Virus record (IMG/VR): IMGVR_UViG_3300033149_003257
Span: 1 to 64,000 of that record
Strand: one strand, 5' to 3'
Source of the DNA: a virus
DNA length: 64,000 bases
Made by a program: the position numbers and the translations under genes
The notes under the pieces: generated by a model
What the model was told of the DNA's origin: nothing
Seen by the model: only the letters and a program-made list of their open reading frames with translations
Databases searched by the model: none
Shown here: positions 8,894 to 18,446 of the stretch, one piece after another
How positions within the stretch are numbered: position 1 is the stretch's first letter
Layout: every line of letters begins with the position of its first letter

Positions 8894-11800
8894 TTATCCT
8901 AAATCTCCTTCTACTACAAGTGCTGTATATCTATTAATTGGAGAATTATTTCCTTGTTTATTACCCATATTACTTACAACTGATTGTGTTGTATTAGCAA
9001 AAGCATGTGTTACATTATTTATAATATTATGAACATCTTTATTACTACCAGAAATCTTCTTTGCAGTTTTATCTTGTGCTTCTGCATTTTCTTTTGCAAT
9101 ATATTTCCCTTCAGCCATTGCTTCATTTACTTGTCCTCTAACTATTTTAGATTTATCAAGTGCTGACATTAAACTATCTTTTACTCTTTCAGTTAAAGGT
9201 ATAAAAAGTTCATTAGCATGTGCTTCAATTAACATTCCACCTTTTTTAGCTTTTGGAATTCCAGAAGTTCCAGCCATAGCTAAAAGAGATTGTTTTTCTG
9301 AAGAAAATCTATTTCTCAAACTATCCCATAATTCAGGAGAACTTCTAAACCATTTACCAACCTTTGATTTTTCATCATATAATTTCTGAATAATATCTGA
9401 ATCTGATAATTTATTAATATCAACTCCAGATAATGCTCTATTTACTACATTAGTATTTGGTCCAAATTGTACAGCGGTTGACCATAAAGCTTCTTTAATA
9501 GCTTTCCCTCTTTCTGCTAAATTTTTTCCAATTGTACCTAAATTAGTTATTAATTTATCAAAATGTGTTTCTTTTATAAAATTACGTTGTTCTTTTGCAA
9601 AAACCTCACTTGATTCTCTTGCAATAGTTTTCCATACTTTATTAAACTCAGCTGTTCCAGGAGTAAGTCCTTTAAATCTATCTTGAAAAGTTGAACTCTC
9701 AAGAAATTTTTGTAATGTTCCAGTTTTTGATGCTAATTGATATATACCATATGAAGCTCCACCCTTATCACCTTTTCCAGAACTTATTGCTCCAGGACCT
9801 TTTCCTCCAGACTCATATAATTCAGAAATAACACCGAGTTGTTTTTTATTTGATCTAGATTCTTTTTCTTCAGCAGTTTCTGGAGTAAAAGAAGATAACC
9901 AAGTTCCAATACCACTTGAAACTTTTTTATTTTTTGATCTTTTTTCTTTAAAATCTTTTGGTAATAATCCTCCAATACTTTCTATTCTTTCAGCAGCTTC
10001 AGGACTTCTTTTTCTTATTTCTTCAATTCTTTGAATCAGTTTATCATCAGCTTTCTCTTTATGAGTTTTATCATATATCCATTTTCCTAAACCACCTTTT
10101 TCACCAAATGCTTTATCAATTCCTTTATTGATAAGAGTTCCAACAGAATATCCAATTGCAGCAGCTCCAGCAACTCCTGTAACTTTTCCTAAAACACTAT
10201 TGCTAATTATAGATGTTAAACCTCCCAGTTTTGACCCTAAGAAACTCCCAGGTCCAAGGAGTGTTGCTAATTTACTTGTAACTACAGAAGATAATGTTCC
10301 AAGGGCAGAAACAATAAAACTATTTTTACCAAAGAAAGTTGAAAATAATCTTCCTCCAAATTTACCAAAAACAGATCCTAAAGATTCACTAAAAACTCTT
10401 GTTAATGCTCTTCCTCCAATAAATTTAGTTATCAATGTAGGAATACTGCCTAATTTAGTAAAAATAGGAAATATACCAATTAGAAATTTCCAAATAGTAT
10501 TACCAAATCCTTTTAATTTTTTTGACATTTTAGATGTATGTTCTTCTTGTTTTCTTGCAGTAGTAAGTAATTTTCTTTCTGTAAGAGCAATATAATCAAC
10601 TCCTTCTTTCATTTCAATAATAGAATTATCAACTTTTTTCCTTGTAGTTAAAGCTTTCCATGCTGCTCCACCAATTCTTTTAGCTTCTCCTCCAACAGTT
10701 CTTTTTTCTGTTAAAAATTCACCAGCTTTTCCACCAAATTTTTTCAAAAGCCACTCTGTAGGAGCTGCTATACTTCTTAATCCTTTTCCAAACAATGACC
10801 ATCTCATATCCTGAGCTGTTATTTTTGTATCAGGAAAAGGAATTCCAGTTACAGCAGTTGCAGTATATTGTACAGCCCTTTTTATTTCTTCTAATATTTT
10901 ATCCCTTCTATCATCATGAACTGCACTAACTGTTCCATATGTTGCAACATTATCTGAAATAGCTTGTAAAGCATTACTACTTCTAGATGCTAAACCAGCG
11001 TAACCACCTCTTTTTCTAAATAAAATTCTTGCAACTTTTGCAGGAGCAATTACTGCTTTACCAAGAGTTTTAAAAAAGTATATACTTTCTCTTATTAAAG
11101 GATTTTCCCACATTATAGTTTCAACAAAAATCTTAAATCTATTCATATGAAAACCAAAACCCTTTCTTAATCTTCGAAGTTCAAGAATTATTTGTTCTTG
11201 TATTGGTTTTTCTTCTTCTTGAAAAGCATTTTCCATAGCTCTTTTAACACTTTGAATAAATCCTCTTTTCGATTCTTCTCCTTCTCGAATTAATTCACTT
11301 CTATGTCTCATTCTGATTGATTTAATAAGACTATCTTTTATTATTCCCATTTCTTCTTTACTTTGGTCAATTCTTTCTAATAATTTTTCAATTGGAATAA
11401 CTACTTCTGCAGCATGTAGTTTAGCTACCCCTCCTTTTTCTACATACCCACCTTTCTGCATTTTTGGAATTTTAGTAATTTTATTTTCTTTTTCTTCTTT
11501 TTTTCTAGAAAGAAATTCTTTTGCTTTCGTTCCAAGTGAAGTAAATGCTCTTCCAATTTGTGATTTAATTCTATCTGCAGCACTCTTAAAAACACCAGTT
11601 TCCATAAATTTAGCAGCAAAATATCCAAATATAGGAGTAGATCTAGATAATGCCATTGCTACTATATTCTGCTTATTAAAAGATATATCTTCAGAAACAG
11701 CTTTTCCATATTTTGAAACTACATCTTTTGACGCTTTAGCAGTTTCGACTGTAACTGTTTTTACTCCAGTTGCTAATGCACCAACTACCTTATTTAAACC

Positions 11801-12004
11801 TTGTATTGTTTTATTTAAAGACTTTTGAATATTTCTAACTGAACCTGTATCACTTACTTTTCTAACTTCTAATACTTTCTTATCTATATCATTTTTCATT
11901 TTTAATACTGAATTAGCGACACTATTAATATTATTAACTCTATTTGTATTATCTTCATTTATTTCTTTTTCTAATATATCTTTTGTTATATCATCATTAG
12001 CCAT
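8894..12004 (-). CDS. Tail tape-measure protein with lysozyme-like domain
   Basis: A 1036-residue protein. Two tape-measure marker motifs are visible: KGGYVEKGGVAKLHAAEVVIP at about residues 186-206 and KKGGMLIEAHANELFIP at about 916-932. A long helical N-terminus is followed by hydrophobic Gly-rich segments (about 500-640). Between about 735 and 905 lies a muramidase-like domain, with ELYESGGKG giving a candidate catalytic Glu and then GASYGIYQLASKTGT. Such proteins set tail length and can open the cell wall during DNA entry. It sits between other tail genes. The enzymatic role is inferred from the motif. Confidence 0.7.
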   Translation of the reverse strand: MANDDITKDILEKEINEDNTNRVNNINSVANSVLKMKNDIDKKVLEVRKVSDTGSVRNIQKSLNKTIQGLNKVVGALATGVKTVTVETAKASKDVVSKYGKAVSEDISFNKQNIVAMALSRSTPIFGYFAAKFMETGVFKSAADRIKSQIGRAFTSLGTKAKEFLSRKKEEKENKITKIPKMQKGGYVEKGGVAKLHAAEVVIPIEKLLERIDQSKEEMGIIKDSLIKSIRMRHRSELIREGEESKRGFIQSVKRAMENAFQEEEKPIQEQIILELRRLRKGFGFHMNRFKIFVETIMWENPLIRESIYFFKTLGKAVIAPAKVARILFRKRGGYAGLASRSSNALQAISDNVATYGTVSAVHDDRRDKILEEIKRAVQYTATAVTGIPFPDTKITAQDMRWSLFGKGLRSIAAPTEWLLKKFGGKAGEFLTEKRTVGGEAKRIGGAAWKALTTRKKVDNSIIEMKEGVDYIALTERKLLTTARKQEEHTSKMSKKLKGFGNTIWKFLIGIFPIFTKLGSIPTLITKFIGGRALTRVFSESLGSVFGKFGGRLFSTFFGKNSFIVSALGTLSSVVTSKLATLLGPGSFLGSKLGGLTSIISNSVLGKVTGVAGAAAIGYSVGTLINKGIDKAFGEKGGLGKWIYDKTHKEKADDKLIQRIEEIRKRSPEAAERIESIGGLLPKDFKEKRSKNKKVSSGIGTWLSSFTPETAEEKESRSNKKQLGVISELYESGGKGPGAISSGKGDKGGASYGIYQLASKTGTLQKFLESSTFQDRFKGLTPGTAEFNKVWKTIARESSEVFAKEQRNFIKETHFDKLITNLGTIGKNLAERGKAIKEALWSTAVQFGPNTNVVNRALSGVDINKLSDSDIIQKLYDEKSKVGKWFRSSPELWDSLRNRFSSEKQSLLAMAGTSGIPKAKKGGMLIEAHANELFIPLTERVKDSLMSALDKSKIVRGQVNEAMAEGKYIAKENAEAQDKTAKKISGSNKDVHNIINNVTHAFANTTQSVVSNMGNKQGNNSPINRYTALVVEGDLG

Positions 12005-12016
12005 ACTATATTACCT

Positions 12017-12913
12017 CTACAATTGTTTTAAAGCTTTAATTATTTTTGAAGAATTTTCTATTTCAGATAAAATTGAAATAACTTCACTTGGATATATTAA
12101 TTCTTGTATCATTATCGATGGAATATGTTTTTCTCCAAATAACTTATATGAATTATATATTGGAGATAAAATATGTTGATACATTCTAGAAGCTCTTAAA
12201 AAAGTAGAAAAATTTAATAAATATAATTTTACAATAACTATATAGTCTACAAGAACTTTATTAAATTCTTGAGAATCTAATTTAGAATATTTCTCTAAAG
12301 TTTTTTGTAAGTATTTATGATATTTAGATAAACTTGGATTTATTGAAAATTCTTCTTTCATTTCAAAAGTAGAAAACAAAAATTTTATTATATTAAAAAC
12401 TACGTTATTTGGAAGATTATCTATAGTAAATATTTTTTCAAATAAATTTTTATAAAACTTTATGAGATCAGATTTAAATATATTTAAAAATTTATTTGGT
12501 TTAGTTGATGAAAGCATATGTAAACATTCATGTATAGTTATAGTAGCCATTAAATCATTTGAACTAAAACCAAATAAATTTAAGCTATTCTCTATCATTA
12601 TATAAACTTTTTTAGATCTTGAATCGAAAAAGCCAGCAATTGATTTTTTTTCAATATCTTCTGGATTTTTACTGATTCTAGATTTAATTAATTTAAATAA
12701 ACCTTTTGAGTAAAATACAGGTACAACTATTCCTTTCTCAACTAAATCTTTTAATATTGGAACAATAAATTTTGACCTTCCTGTTTTTTCCATTGCTAAT
12801 AAATAATTCTTTTTTAAAGATTCAGATGAATATAAATCAATTCCATTAACATTATCTACTTTTGTTAATCCCACAGGAGGAGCAAATAATTCTTTAACTT
12901 GTTTTTGAATCAT
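12017..12913 (-). CDS. Zincin-type metallopeptidase
   Basis: A 298-residue protein with HECLH (HExxH zinc-protease motif) at about residues 129-133, preceded by ATIT and followed by MLSSTKPNK. The N-terminus contains FAPPVGLTKVDNVNGIDLY. The C-terminal half is helical and Lys/Leu-rich. HExxH supplies two zinc ligands and the catalytic Glu; a third ligand is not obvious, although EMKEEF downstream may contain one. It lies between the tape measure and the terminase in a structural region, so a role in virion maturation or in host cell-surface degradation is possible. It has no visible signal peptide. Confidence 0.6.
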   Translation of the reverse strand: MIQKQVKELFAPPVGLTKVDNVNGIDLYSSESLKKNYLLAMEKTGRSKFIVPILKDLVEKGIVVPVFYSKGLFKLIKSRISKNPEDIEKKSIAGFFDSRSKKVYIMIENSLNLFGFSSNDLMATITIHECLHMLSSTKPNKFLNIFKSDLIKFYKNLFEKIFTIDNLPNNVVFNIIKFLFSTFEMKEEFSINPSLSKYHKYLQKTLEKYSKLDSQEFNKVLVDYIVIVKLYLLNFSTFLRASRMYQHILSPIYNSYKLFGEKHIPSIMIQELIYPSEVISILSEIENSSKIIKALKQL

Positions 12914-12923
12914 AATTTAACTC

Positions 12924-13918
12924 CTAACAAATTTTATTTGCTAAATTTCCAGTAGAACATTCTGTTCCAGTTTTATGACCATATTTATAATGACATTCTT
13001 CACAAACAGAAATTCCAAAGTCTGGATCTAATGAGAAAAATGGTTCTAATTTTTGTGGACGAGTATGATGAACATGTTCTGCTTTTTCTCCACAATAAAT
13101 ACATTTGTAATCATCTCCCGTTTTAGTACTTCTTGTCTAAATATTTGATATTTTTCTGAAGTATATAAAATTTTTATATAATCATTTGGATCTGATTTTA
13201 AATTAAATAGTGGACATTCTTGTTTACATTCATCTGAACAATAAAAATTTGCTTCACCAAATCCACAAGGTTTTTCAAGTGCTTTTATTCTATCAAATAA
13301 TTGTTCTCTTGTAGGAGTGAACCAACCACCTTGTTCTTTTGAATTAGGACAATTATGGGTTTTACAATGTACTTGAATTTCTTTGGGTTTATCTGGATTA
13401 TATCTCATTTCTTCTATTTTAGAAAAGAATGGATATTTTTCTTTTATTTTATTAATACCAAATTTATTCCATACTTCACGACCTTTTAAAGAAGACTTCA
13501 TCTTTTTTATAGTTTCTTTTGAAAAGCAATTTAACATACCTTTATTCCATGGTTGTTTCCCCTTGCTAGACTTACTCATTTTCTTTTTACTTTCTATATT
13601 ATGTTTTTTTCCTTTATTAGAAACACTTATTTTTCTCTTGGTTTCTTCACTACAAACTGTTCCTTTTTTAGCTTCACTCATTTTTTTCTTTATTTCTTCA
13701 GAAATTATTATTCCTTTTTTAGCTTCACTCATTTTTTCTATAGAATCTTCTGAATATATATTAGTCTTTCCTTTATTCCATGGTTGTTTTCCTTTGTGAG
13801 ATATACTATTTTGTTCTCGAATTTTTGGACAACTATGAACATTTTTTTCACAGCACCATTTCCCATTTTTAAATTGATATTTCGCTTCTCTTCCACAACC
13901 GTAATCACATAATTTCAT
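12924..13918 (-). pseudogene. NUMOD3/HNH homing endonuclease with a frameshift before the HNH domain
   Basis: The N-terminus has a zinc-type motif (CDYGCG...WCCEKNVHSC), then four or more NUMOD3-type DNA-binding repeats (KGKQPWNKG, SEAKKG, SEETKRKIS). The first frame then goes off after FRQEVLKRE and stops at 13046. The -1 frame, entered at about 13115, continues as DDYKCIYCGEKAEHVHH, then CEECHYKYGHKTGTECSTG, a complete HNH domain ending at TAG 12924-12926. A single indel (or a programmed -1 slip) therefore separates the DNA-binding part from the nuclease. Its ATG overlaps the terminase stop (TAATG). It is probably a free-standing mobile intruder beside the terminase gene. Confidence 0.75.
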
Positions 13919-15540
13919 TAATCCATTTCCATATTTAATACATCTATAAATCCATCTATTTCTGTATTCTCTACTTTATGTTTTACAAAGTTCATTATAG
14001 AAGCATTATTGAAATCTACATTTTGTATATCATCATTCATATTTATAATATTATTCATTGAATTCGAAATTTCTGAAAACTTATTTGTTTCTAACATCAT
14101 TGGTGGATCATACTTCCTCACGTAAAAAGCAAGTGCTGCAGACATTGCTAAATCATCATGTTCCCCAGATTCACCTTCTACTTTTCCACTATTTTTTGTT
14201 ATTAAACCTGTCAATTCCAAAGCTAGTCTTTTTGATTTAACTATTTCTGGAAATTGTGTTATATATGAATATAATGCATCTATCATAAGAGGTCGAGTTT
14301 TTGCATTAGTTGATAAACCAGGAACCATTTTTGATTCACCTCTTTTCTCATTATACATCATGATAGAATACTCTGAACTATTAATTCCCTCTACTATTTG
14401 ATTTCCATATGAATTTGATTCTATTACAAGACTTCCGGGATATTGAGCACATGCAAACTTTACTACTTTTTCAAAATCTTGAACTTTACATTTTCCTTGA
14501 TATTCCCAAACTTGTTCAAGTGTTTCATAATCCCAAACAGTAATTGCAGATCTATCTTCTCCATGTTCTGGTGCAGTATCAACTCCAATAATATAATATC
14601 TATTTGGAATCGATCTTGAAAATACCCATATTTCACCATTAAATAATTTTAATTTTTCAATCGGTATAATATCTTTTGTTTTTTCCTGTAGAGTTGTAAC
14701 TGTTTGCTCGTCGAAAAATGTACCACTAGTAGACAAAAACTTCAATTCTAATTCTTGAGCAATTTTTCTTTTATCATTATCAAATAATTGACATTGAGTT
14801 TGGTACCATGAAGAATCATTTGCTAATTCTTGTATATCTTTCCAATAAATTGTAAAATCTTTAAATATACCATCATTAGAAACAGCATTCATATATTTTT
14901 CGTAAAACCATTTTCCAACTCCTACAGTTTTATTTGGTGTTGATAATACAATTGTTCCATAAGGAACTCCGTTTTTCTTTGCGTGCATCTGAGAAGTTGA
15001 CAAAGCAGGAACGATGGCTGTCCACGCATCATCAATATACTTAATAAACGCAGCCTCATCTATAATTAATAAAGTAACAGCTTTTCCTCTAAGTGTTTTT
15101 TCTGGTGCATTTGGTGCAACAGGAGTTGCATATGTTTTACAACCATTATTTAAAATAAATGCTCTTTCTGTTCTCTTTTTAAATTTTGGCCTCATCCACA
15201 ATGGAAGTTTATCTATCATAGACATAACATGTCTTGCAAAATCAGTAGCTTCTGGAGCATCTTTTGATATAACTCCAACAACAACATTATCATAAAATAC
15301 AGTTAACCAAGCAATATAAGCTTGTATAATAGTTGAAATACCAATTTGTCTACTTTTTAGTACAATAACAAATTTATTTTTATGAATATATGATACTAAT
15401 TCTTTTTGTTTATTATATGGATTTAATGTAATATCCCCACCAGGCAGTTCAATTTTTATATAGTTAGAACAAAAATATATAAAATCATTTTTACAATGTA
15501 TAAATTCTCTAACTAATCTTTCTGCGTCTGATTTATTCAT
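13918..15540 (-). CDS. terL: Terminase large subunit
   Basis: A 540-residue DNA-packaging motor. The ATPase has a phage-type Walker A, LKSRQIGIST (about residues 58-67), and Walker B LLIIDEAAFI (about 158-167). A motif near STPNKTVGVGKWFYEK suits the coupling region. The C-terminal RNase H-like nuclease shows IIGVDTAPEHGEDRSAI (about 315-331) and EHDDLAMSAALAFY near residue 460, which supply the acidic metal ligands. Length fits T4 gp17-like terminases. It is followed by, and overlaps, the disrupted homing endonuclease. Confidence 0.9.
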   Translation of the reverse strand: MNKSDAERLVREFIHCKNDFIYFCSNYIKIELPGGDITLNPYNKQKELVSYIHKNKFVIVLKSRQIGISTIIQAYIAWLTVFYDNVVVGVISKDAPEATDFARHVMSMIDKLPLWMRPKFKKRTERAFILNNGCKTYATPVAPNAPEKTLRGKAVTLLIIDEAAFIKYIDDAWTAIVPALSTSQMHAKKNGVPYGTIVLSTPNKTVGVGKWFYEKYMNAVSNDGIFKDFTIYWKDIQELANDSSWYQTQCQLFDNDKRKIAQELELKFLSTSGTFFDEQTVTTLQEKTKDIIPIEKLKLFNGEIWVFSRSIPNRYYIIGVDTAPEHGEDRSAITVWDYETLEQVWEYQGKCKVQDFEKVVKFACAQYPGSLVIESNSYGNQIVEGINSSEYSIMMYNEKRGESKMVPGLSTNAKTRPLMIDALYSYITQFPEIVKSKRLALELTGLITKNSGKVEGESGEHDDLAMSAALAFYVRKYDPPMMLETNKFSEISNSMNNIINMNDDIQNVDFNNASIMNFVKHKVENTEIDGFIDVLNMEMD

Positions 15541-15658
15541 ATTAATTAAATCCGTTATTATTTTATAATTTGTTCTATATAAATTGTATTCTTATATATA
15601 TTAATTATTGATAATATATTTATCTTATTTTACTTTTTTTTAAGAAAGGAGTGAAATC
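15541..15658. promoter_or_regulatory. Divergent intergenic region between terminase and the repeat-protein gene
   Basis: These 118 bases separate two genes that point away from each other, so start signals for both must lie here or very close by. The stretch is almost pure A/T. A strong AAGAAAGGAG ribosome site at its right end serves the TTG start at 15659. I cannot pick a certain promoter: several TATAAT-like words occur by composition alone. Confidence 0.4.
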
Positions 15659-16756
15659 TTGATACAAACATTAACAAAAGAACAAAAGGAAAAATTTAAA
15701 GATTATGTAAACAAATATACTAAAATTGGATTATCAACGGAAACGATTGATAAAGATAAAGCAACTAAATTTTGTTTTTGGTTATATAAATTTCTTGGGA
15801 AAGAAAATAAACCAAAAATTATATTTACAAAAGGTCCACTAGATTCTTTTTTAACTGCTTTATTGTTAAATATATTAGATAAAAATCAAGTGAGGAATCA
15901 AGTGGAGAATCAAGTGAGGAAACAAGTGGTGAATCAAGTGTGGGATCAAATGGAGAATCAAGTGAAGAATCAAGTGTGGGATCAAGTGTGGGATCAAGTG
16001 TGGGTTCAAGTGTGGGATCAAGTGTGGGTTCAAGTGAAGAATCAAGTGGGGAATCAAGTGGGGAATCAAGTGAGGAATCAAGTGGAGAATCAAATGGGGA
16101 AACAAATGAAAAATTCAAATAATTTATCTTTTGTTTGGCCATATTTAGATGGTCAATTTTGGAGTCCCTTTATTTCATTTTTTAATTTTATTTCAGAAGA
16201 ATTAAAAATTGAATTGATACCTGATTATTATAAATTTAAAGAAATAATAAATTATGGTCTAATATACCCATTAGAAGAATATTGTATAGTTTCTGAAAGG
16301 CTAGAAACAATTTATAAAAACGAGAGAGGACTTCATAATGAAAACGGTCCATGTTTAACATATAGAGATGGATTTTCATTATGGGCTTTAAATGGAGTAA
16401 CTTTAAACAAAGAAATAGTTGAAACTCCATCAGAAAATCTCGATCCAAATATTGTTTTTAAAGAAACTAATGTTGAAAGAAGAAGGGAGATTATTAGAAA
16501 AATTGGTATTGAGAGAATTATAAAATTAGGACAAATAATAGATAAAGATGGAGATTATGAATTAATAGATCTAAATTTGAATTCAGAAACTTCAAGACCA
16601 TATTTAAAAATGATAAATCCATCTACAAAAGATATACATGTAGAAGGAGTTCATCCATCTTGTAGAACTATAAAAGATGCAATACAATTTCGAAACTCTT
16701 TTATCTTTTCAAAATCAGAGAATGATGAAAAATTTGAGCTGGTAACATTAACTTAA
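15659..16756 (+). CDS. DUF6745-like protein with nineteen NQVx repeats
   Basis: This 365-residue protein uses a TTG start seven bases after AGGAG. After an 80-residue helical front come nineteen 4-residue units (mainly NQV/DQV plus K, R, W, E or G), about residues 76-151. The C-terminal part (FVWPYLDGQFWSPFISFFNF, then IVSERLETIYKNERGLHNENGPCL, WALNGV, and VEGVHPSCRTIKDAIQFRNS) matches what I remember of the DUF6745 family, known from bacteria with similar DRVWDRV-type repeats. The biochemical role is unknown. It forms a two-gene unit with 16781-17083. Family assignment is by pattern memory. Confidence 0.65.
   Translation: MIQTLTKEQKEKFKDYVNKYTKIGLSTETIDKDKATKFCFWLYKFLGKENKPKIIFTKGPLDSFLTALLLNILDKNQVRNQVENQVRKQVVNQVWDQMENQVKNQVWDQVWDQVWVQVWDQVWVQVKNQVGNQVGNQVRNQVENQMGKQMKNSNNLSFVWPYLDGQFWSPFISFFNFISEELKIELIPDYYKFKEIINYGLIYPLEEYCIVSERLETIYKNERGLHNENGPCLTYRDGFSLWALNGVTLNKEIVETPSENLDPNIVFKETNVERRREIIRKIGIERIIKLGQIIDKDGDYELIDLNLNSETSRPYLKMINPSTKDIHVEGVHPSCRTIKDAIQFRNSFIFSKSENDEKFELVTLT
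15884..16111 (+). repeat. 12-bp tandem repeat (about 19 copies) inside a coding gene
   Basis: The unit is close to AATCAAGTGnGG, repeated with few changes from about 15884 to 16111. It encodes the NQVx units of the surrounding gene and leaves long open frames on both strands, which explains the spurious overlapping ORFs there. Because the unit is a multiple of three, copy number can change without breaking the gene. Confidence 0.9.
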
Positions 16757-16780
16757 ATTATCTTTAAAAAGGAGAAAAAA

Positions 16781-17083
16781 ATGAAATATTATCAACAAGG
16801 AGACATACTAATAAAAGAGGCCACAATTCCTAAAAACGCAAAAATAATGGACAGAAGAATAATTGCAGAAGGGGAAACAACTGGTCATAAACATCAATTA
16901 GAAGATTTAGAAAAAGCACAACTACTACAAATAGACTCTCTCTTATTTCTTGATGTATTAGAAGAGACGAGAATTATTCATGAAGAGCATAATCCAGTTA
17001 CATTACCACCTGGAACTTATGAAGTTGGTTTTGTGATGGAATATGATCACTTTGAAGAAGAAACAAAAAGAATTAAAGATTAG
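16781..17083 (+). CDS. Small partner protein of the repeat gene
   Basis: A 100-residue protein with QQGDILI near the start, then AEGETTGHKHQL, then THEEH-like HEEHNPVTLPPGTYEV and a final EYDHFEEETKRIKD. I have a pattern memory of such proteins beside DUF6745 genes in bacteria, with conserved GH.H and LPPG.Y motifs. The His residues could bind metal. It is preceded by AAAAAGGAG and closed by a strong terminator. The function is unknown; the conserved pairing suggests that the two act together. Confidence 0.65.
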   Translation: MKYYQQGDILIKEATIPKNAKIMDRRIIAEGETTGHKHQLEDLEKAQLLQIDSLLFLDVLEETRIIHEEHNPVTLPPGTYEVGFVMEYDHFEEETKRIKD

Positions 17084-17086
17084 ACA

Positions 17087-17131
17087 AAAAAAATGGTTGT
17101 AATAAATGAATTATATTACAACCATTTTTTT
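17087..17131. terminator. Bidirectional intrinsic terminator
   Basis: A perfect 17-bp inverted repeat: AAAAAAATGGTTGTAAT at 17087-17103 and its complement at 17115-17131, with an 11-base loop. A-run on one side and T-run on the other allow termination in both directions. It lies exactly between the ends of two convergent genes (stop at 17083 and stop at 17136). Confidence 0.9.
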
Positions 17132-17135
17132 GTAT

Positions 17136-18401
17136 TTAAGTCAAACTTTTATTTGTACGCATCAAATTTAAATTAGCAGTTGTTTGCCATTCTCCTTCTC
17201 TATAAAAATCTATCTGACTTGATTTTAAAATATATTTTCCACTCAAACTAGTATATTCAAGTGTTCTTGCGTCAAGCTTCACAACTTCCCCGACTTTCAT
17301 TAATTTCTTTATTTGTAAATTTCTTTCTATATAAACACTAATAGTAGATAAATTAGAAATTAATTTTGCTATTTTAGAAATAGCAAATGTACTATCATAA
17401 TCAAATCCATCATTAAATGTATAATATTTAATTCTTTTTTGAGAAGAAATAGCTAAAGAATTTACAAAAGTTTCTGTATTTCCAGAAATCAATCCATAAT
17501 TAGAACATAAAGATTTTAAATCTTGAGTAATTGTGTAAAACAAAGTATCTCTTGGAGCAACTATATGTTTTAATGTTGGAGCTAAAACAGAAAAAGCAGA
17601 ATTTCCAGAATAAGTAGTTTCTAAAGGAGAATAAGTATAAAAATTATTATCTGCTAAACTTTTTTTAATGATATTCTCGTTTTCTGGATCTCCAGATGAT
17701 ATTTGATAAACTGTAAAAATTTGTGCTTTTTTCATTTTAGCTGTTAAATTTTTAATATAAAGTATATTATCATATGAACAAAAAATAACTGGAACTCCAG
17801 TATATAATCCAAATAAATTATCCAGATACATAATATTTTTATATACAGTTGTTGGTGGAATAATTATTTGTTCAACTATATTTTTATTTTCATTTTCTGT
17901 ATCATATTTTAAAGTTGTATTAGTATTTTTTTGTACTATATATGTAATGATATCTCTTAAAGTATTATTATAATTTTCTTTTGGTTTGGGAAGTAATACA
18001 TGATTAGTATAAGTTGTAATTGTTTTAAATGCTTCTTTACATACACCAACAATAGATAATGAAGATCTATCTTCTTGACTTCCAGATACTTCTTGTGCTG
18101 AAATTGGAACTGAAAAACTGGCATCAATAAGTAGTAAGTTAAAATCTATCTGTTCAGAAATTACTCCACTCTGATCTATTAATCTAATTGCTAATTTTAT
18201 AGAATCTTGACCATATAATTTTTTTAAAATAATATCTTTTGGAGATATAAATATTTCTAATGTGATTGTTTGATATGGACTTGTAATGGATGATGCAATT
18301 GTAACTCTATATATATCTTTACTATAATCTATTCCTTTAATATTTAATTGTATATCATAACTTCTTCCTGGTAAAAACTCTCGTTTTTCTTTAGTTGCCA
18401 T
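17136..18401 (-). CDS. Baseplate hub-like protein
   Basis: The start is placed at ATG 18401 (MATKEKREFL), which has an AAAGGA site. The longer frame to 18446 would run back into a terminator stem. The 421-residue protein has two beta-rich domains. The C-terminus (GEVVKLDARTLEYTSLSG, then KYILKSSQIDFYREGEWQTT) resembles the end of gpD/gp27/gp44-type baseplate hub proteins, where the G.Y.I..s.H/i...w.t pattern recurs. In the contractile tail this would link tube and baseplate. The assignment is a moderate guess; it is separated from the main tail cluster by the repeat-protein unit. Confidence 0.5.
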   Translation of the reverse strand: MATKEKREFLPGRSYDIQLNIKGIDYSKDIYRVTIASSITSPYQTITLEIFISPKDIILKKLYGQDSIKLAIRLIDQSGVISEQIDFNLLLIDASFSVPISAQEVSGSQEDRSSLSIVGVCKEAFKTITTYTNHVLLPKPKENYNNTLRDIITYIVQKNTNTTLKYDTENENKNIVEQIIIPPTTVYKNIMYLDNLFGLYTGVPVIFCSYDNILYIKNLTAKMKKAQIFTVYQISSGDPENENIIKKSLADNNFYTYSPLETTYSGNSAFSVLAPTLKHIVAPRDTLFYTITQDLKSLCSNYGLISGNTETFVNSLAISSQKRIKYYTFNDGFDYDSTFAISKIAKLISNLSTISVYIERNLQIKKLMKVGEVVKLDARTLEYTSLSGKYILKSSQIDFYREGEWQTTANLNLMRTNKSLT

Positions 18402-18446
18402 ATTGTATATCCTTTTTTTTAATTTGTTCAGAAAAAAAATGTACAA

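Noticed and set aside
10128-10595. 155-residue plus-strand open frame inside the tape-measure gene
   Set aside because: No ribosome site, Pro/Leu-biased shadow of the minus-strand gene, which has clear tape-measure motifs.
13383-13799. 138-residue hydrophobic plus-strand frame in the homing endonuclease region
   Set aside because: It is the complement of Lys-rich NUMOD3 repeats and gives Phe/Leu-rich nonsense; not a membrane protein.
15884-16111. CRISPR array
   Set aside because: Units are 12 bp, contiguous and in coding phase, without unique spacers.
15825-16142. Long open frames on both strands across the 12-bp repeat
   Set aside because: They come from the repeat itself; the plus frame at 15659-16756 has the ribosome site and unique flanking domains.
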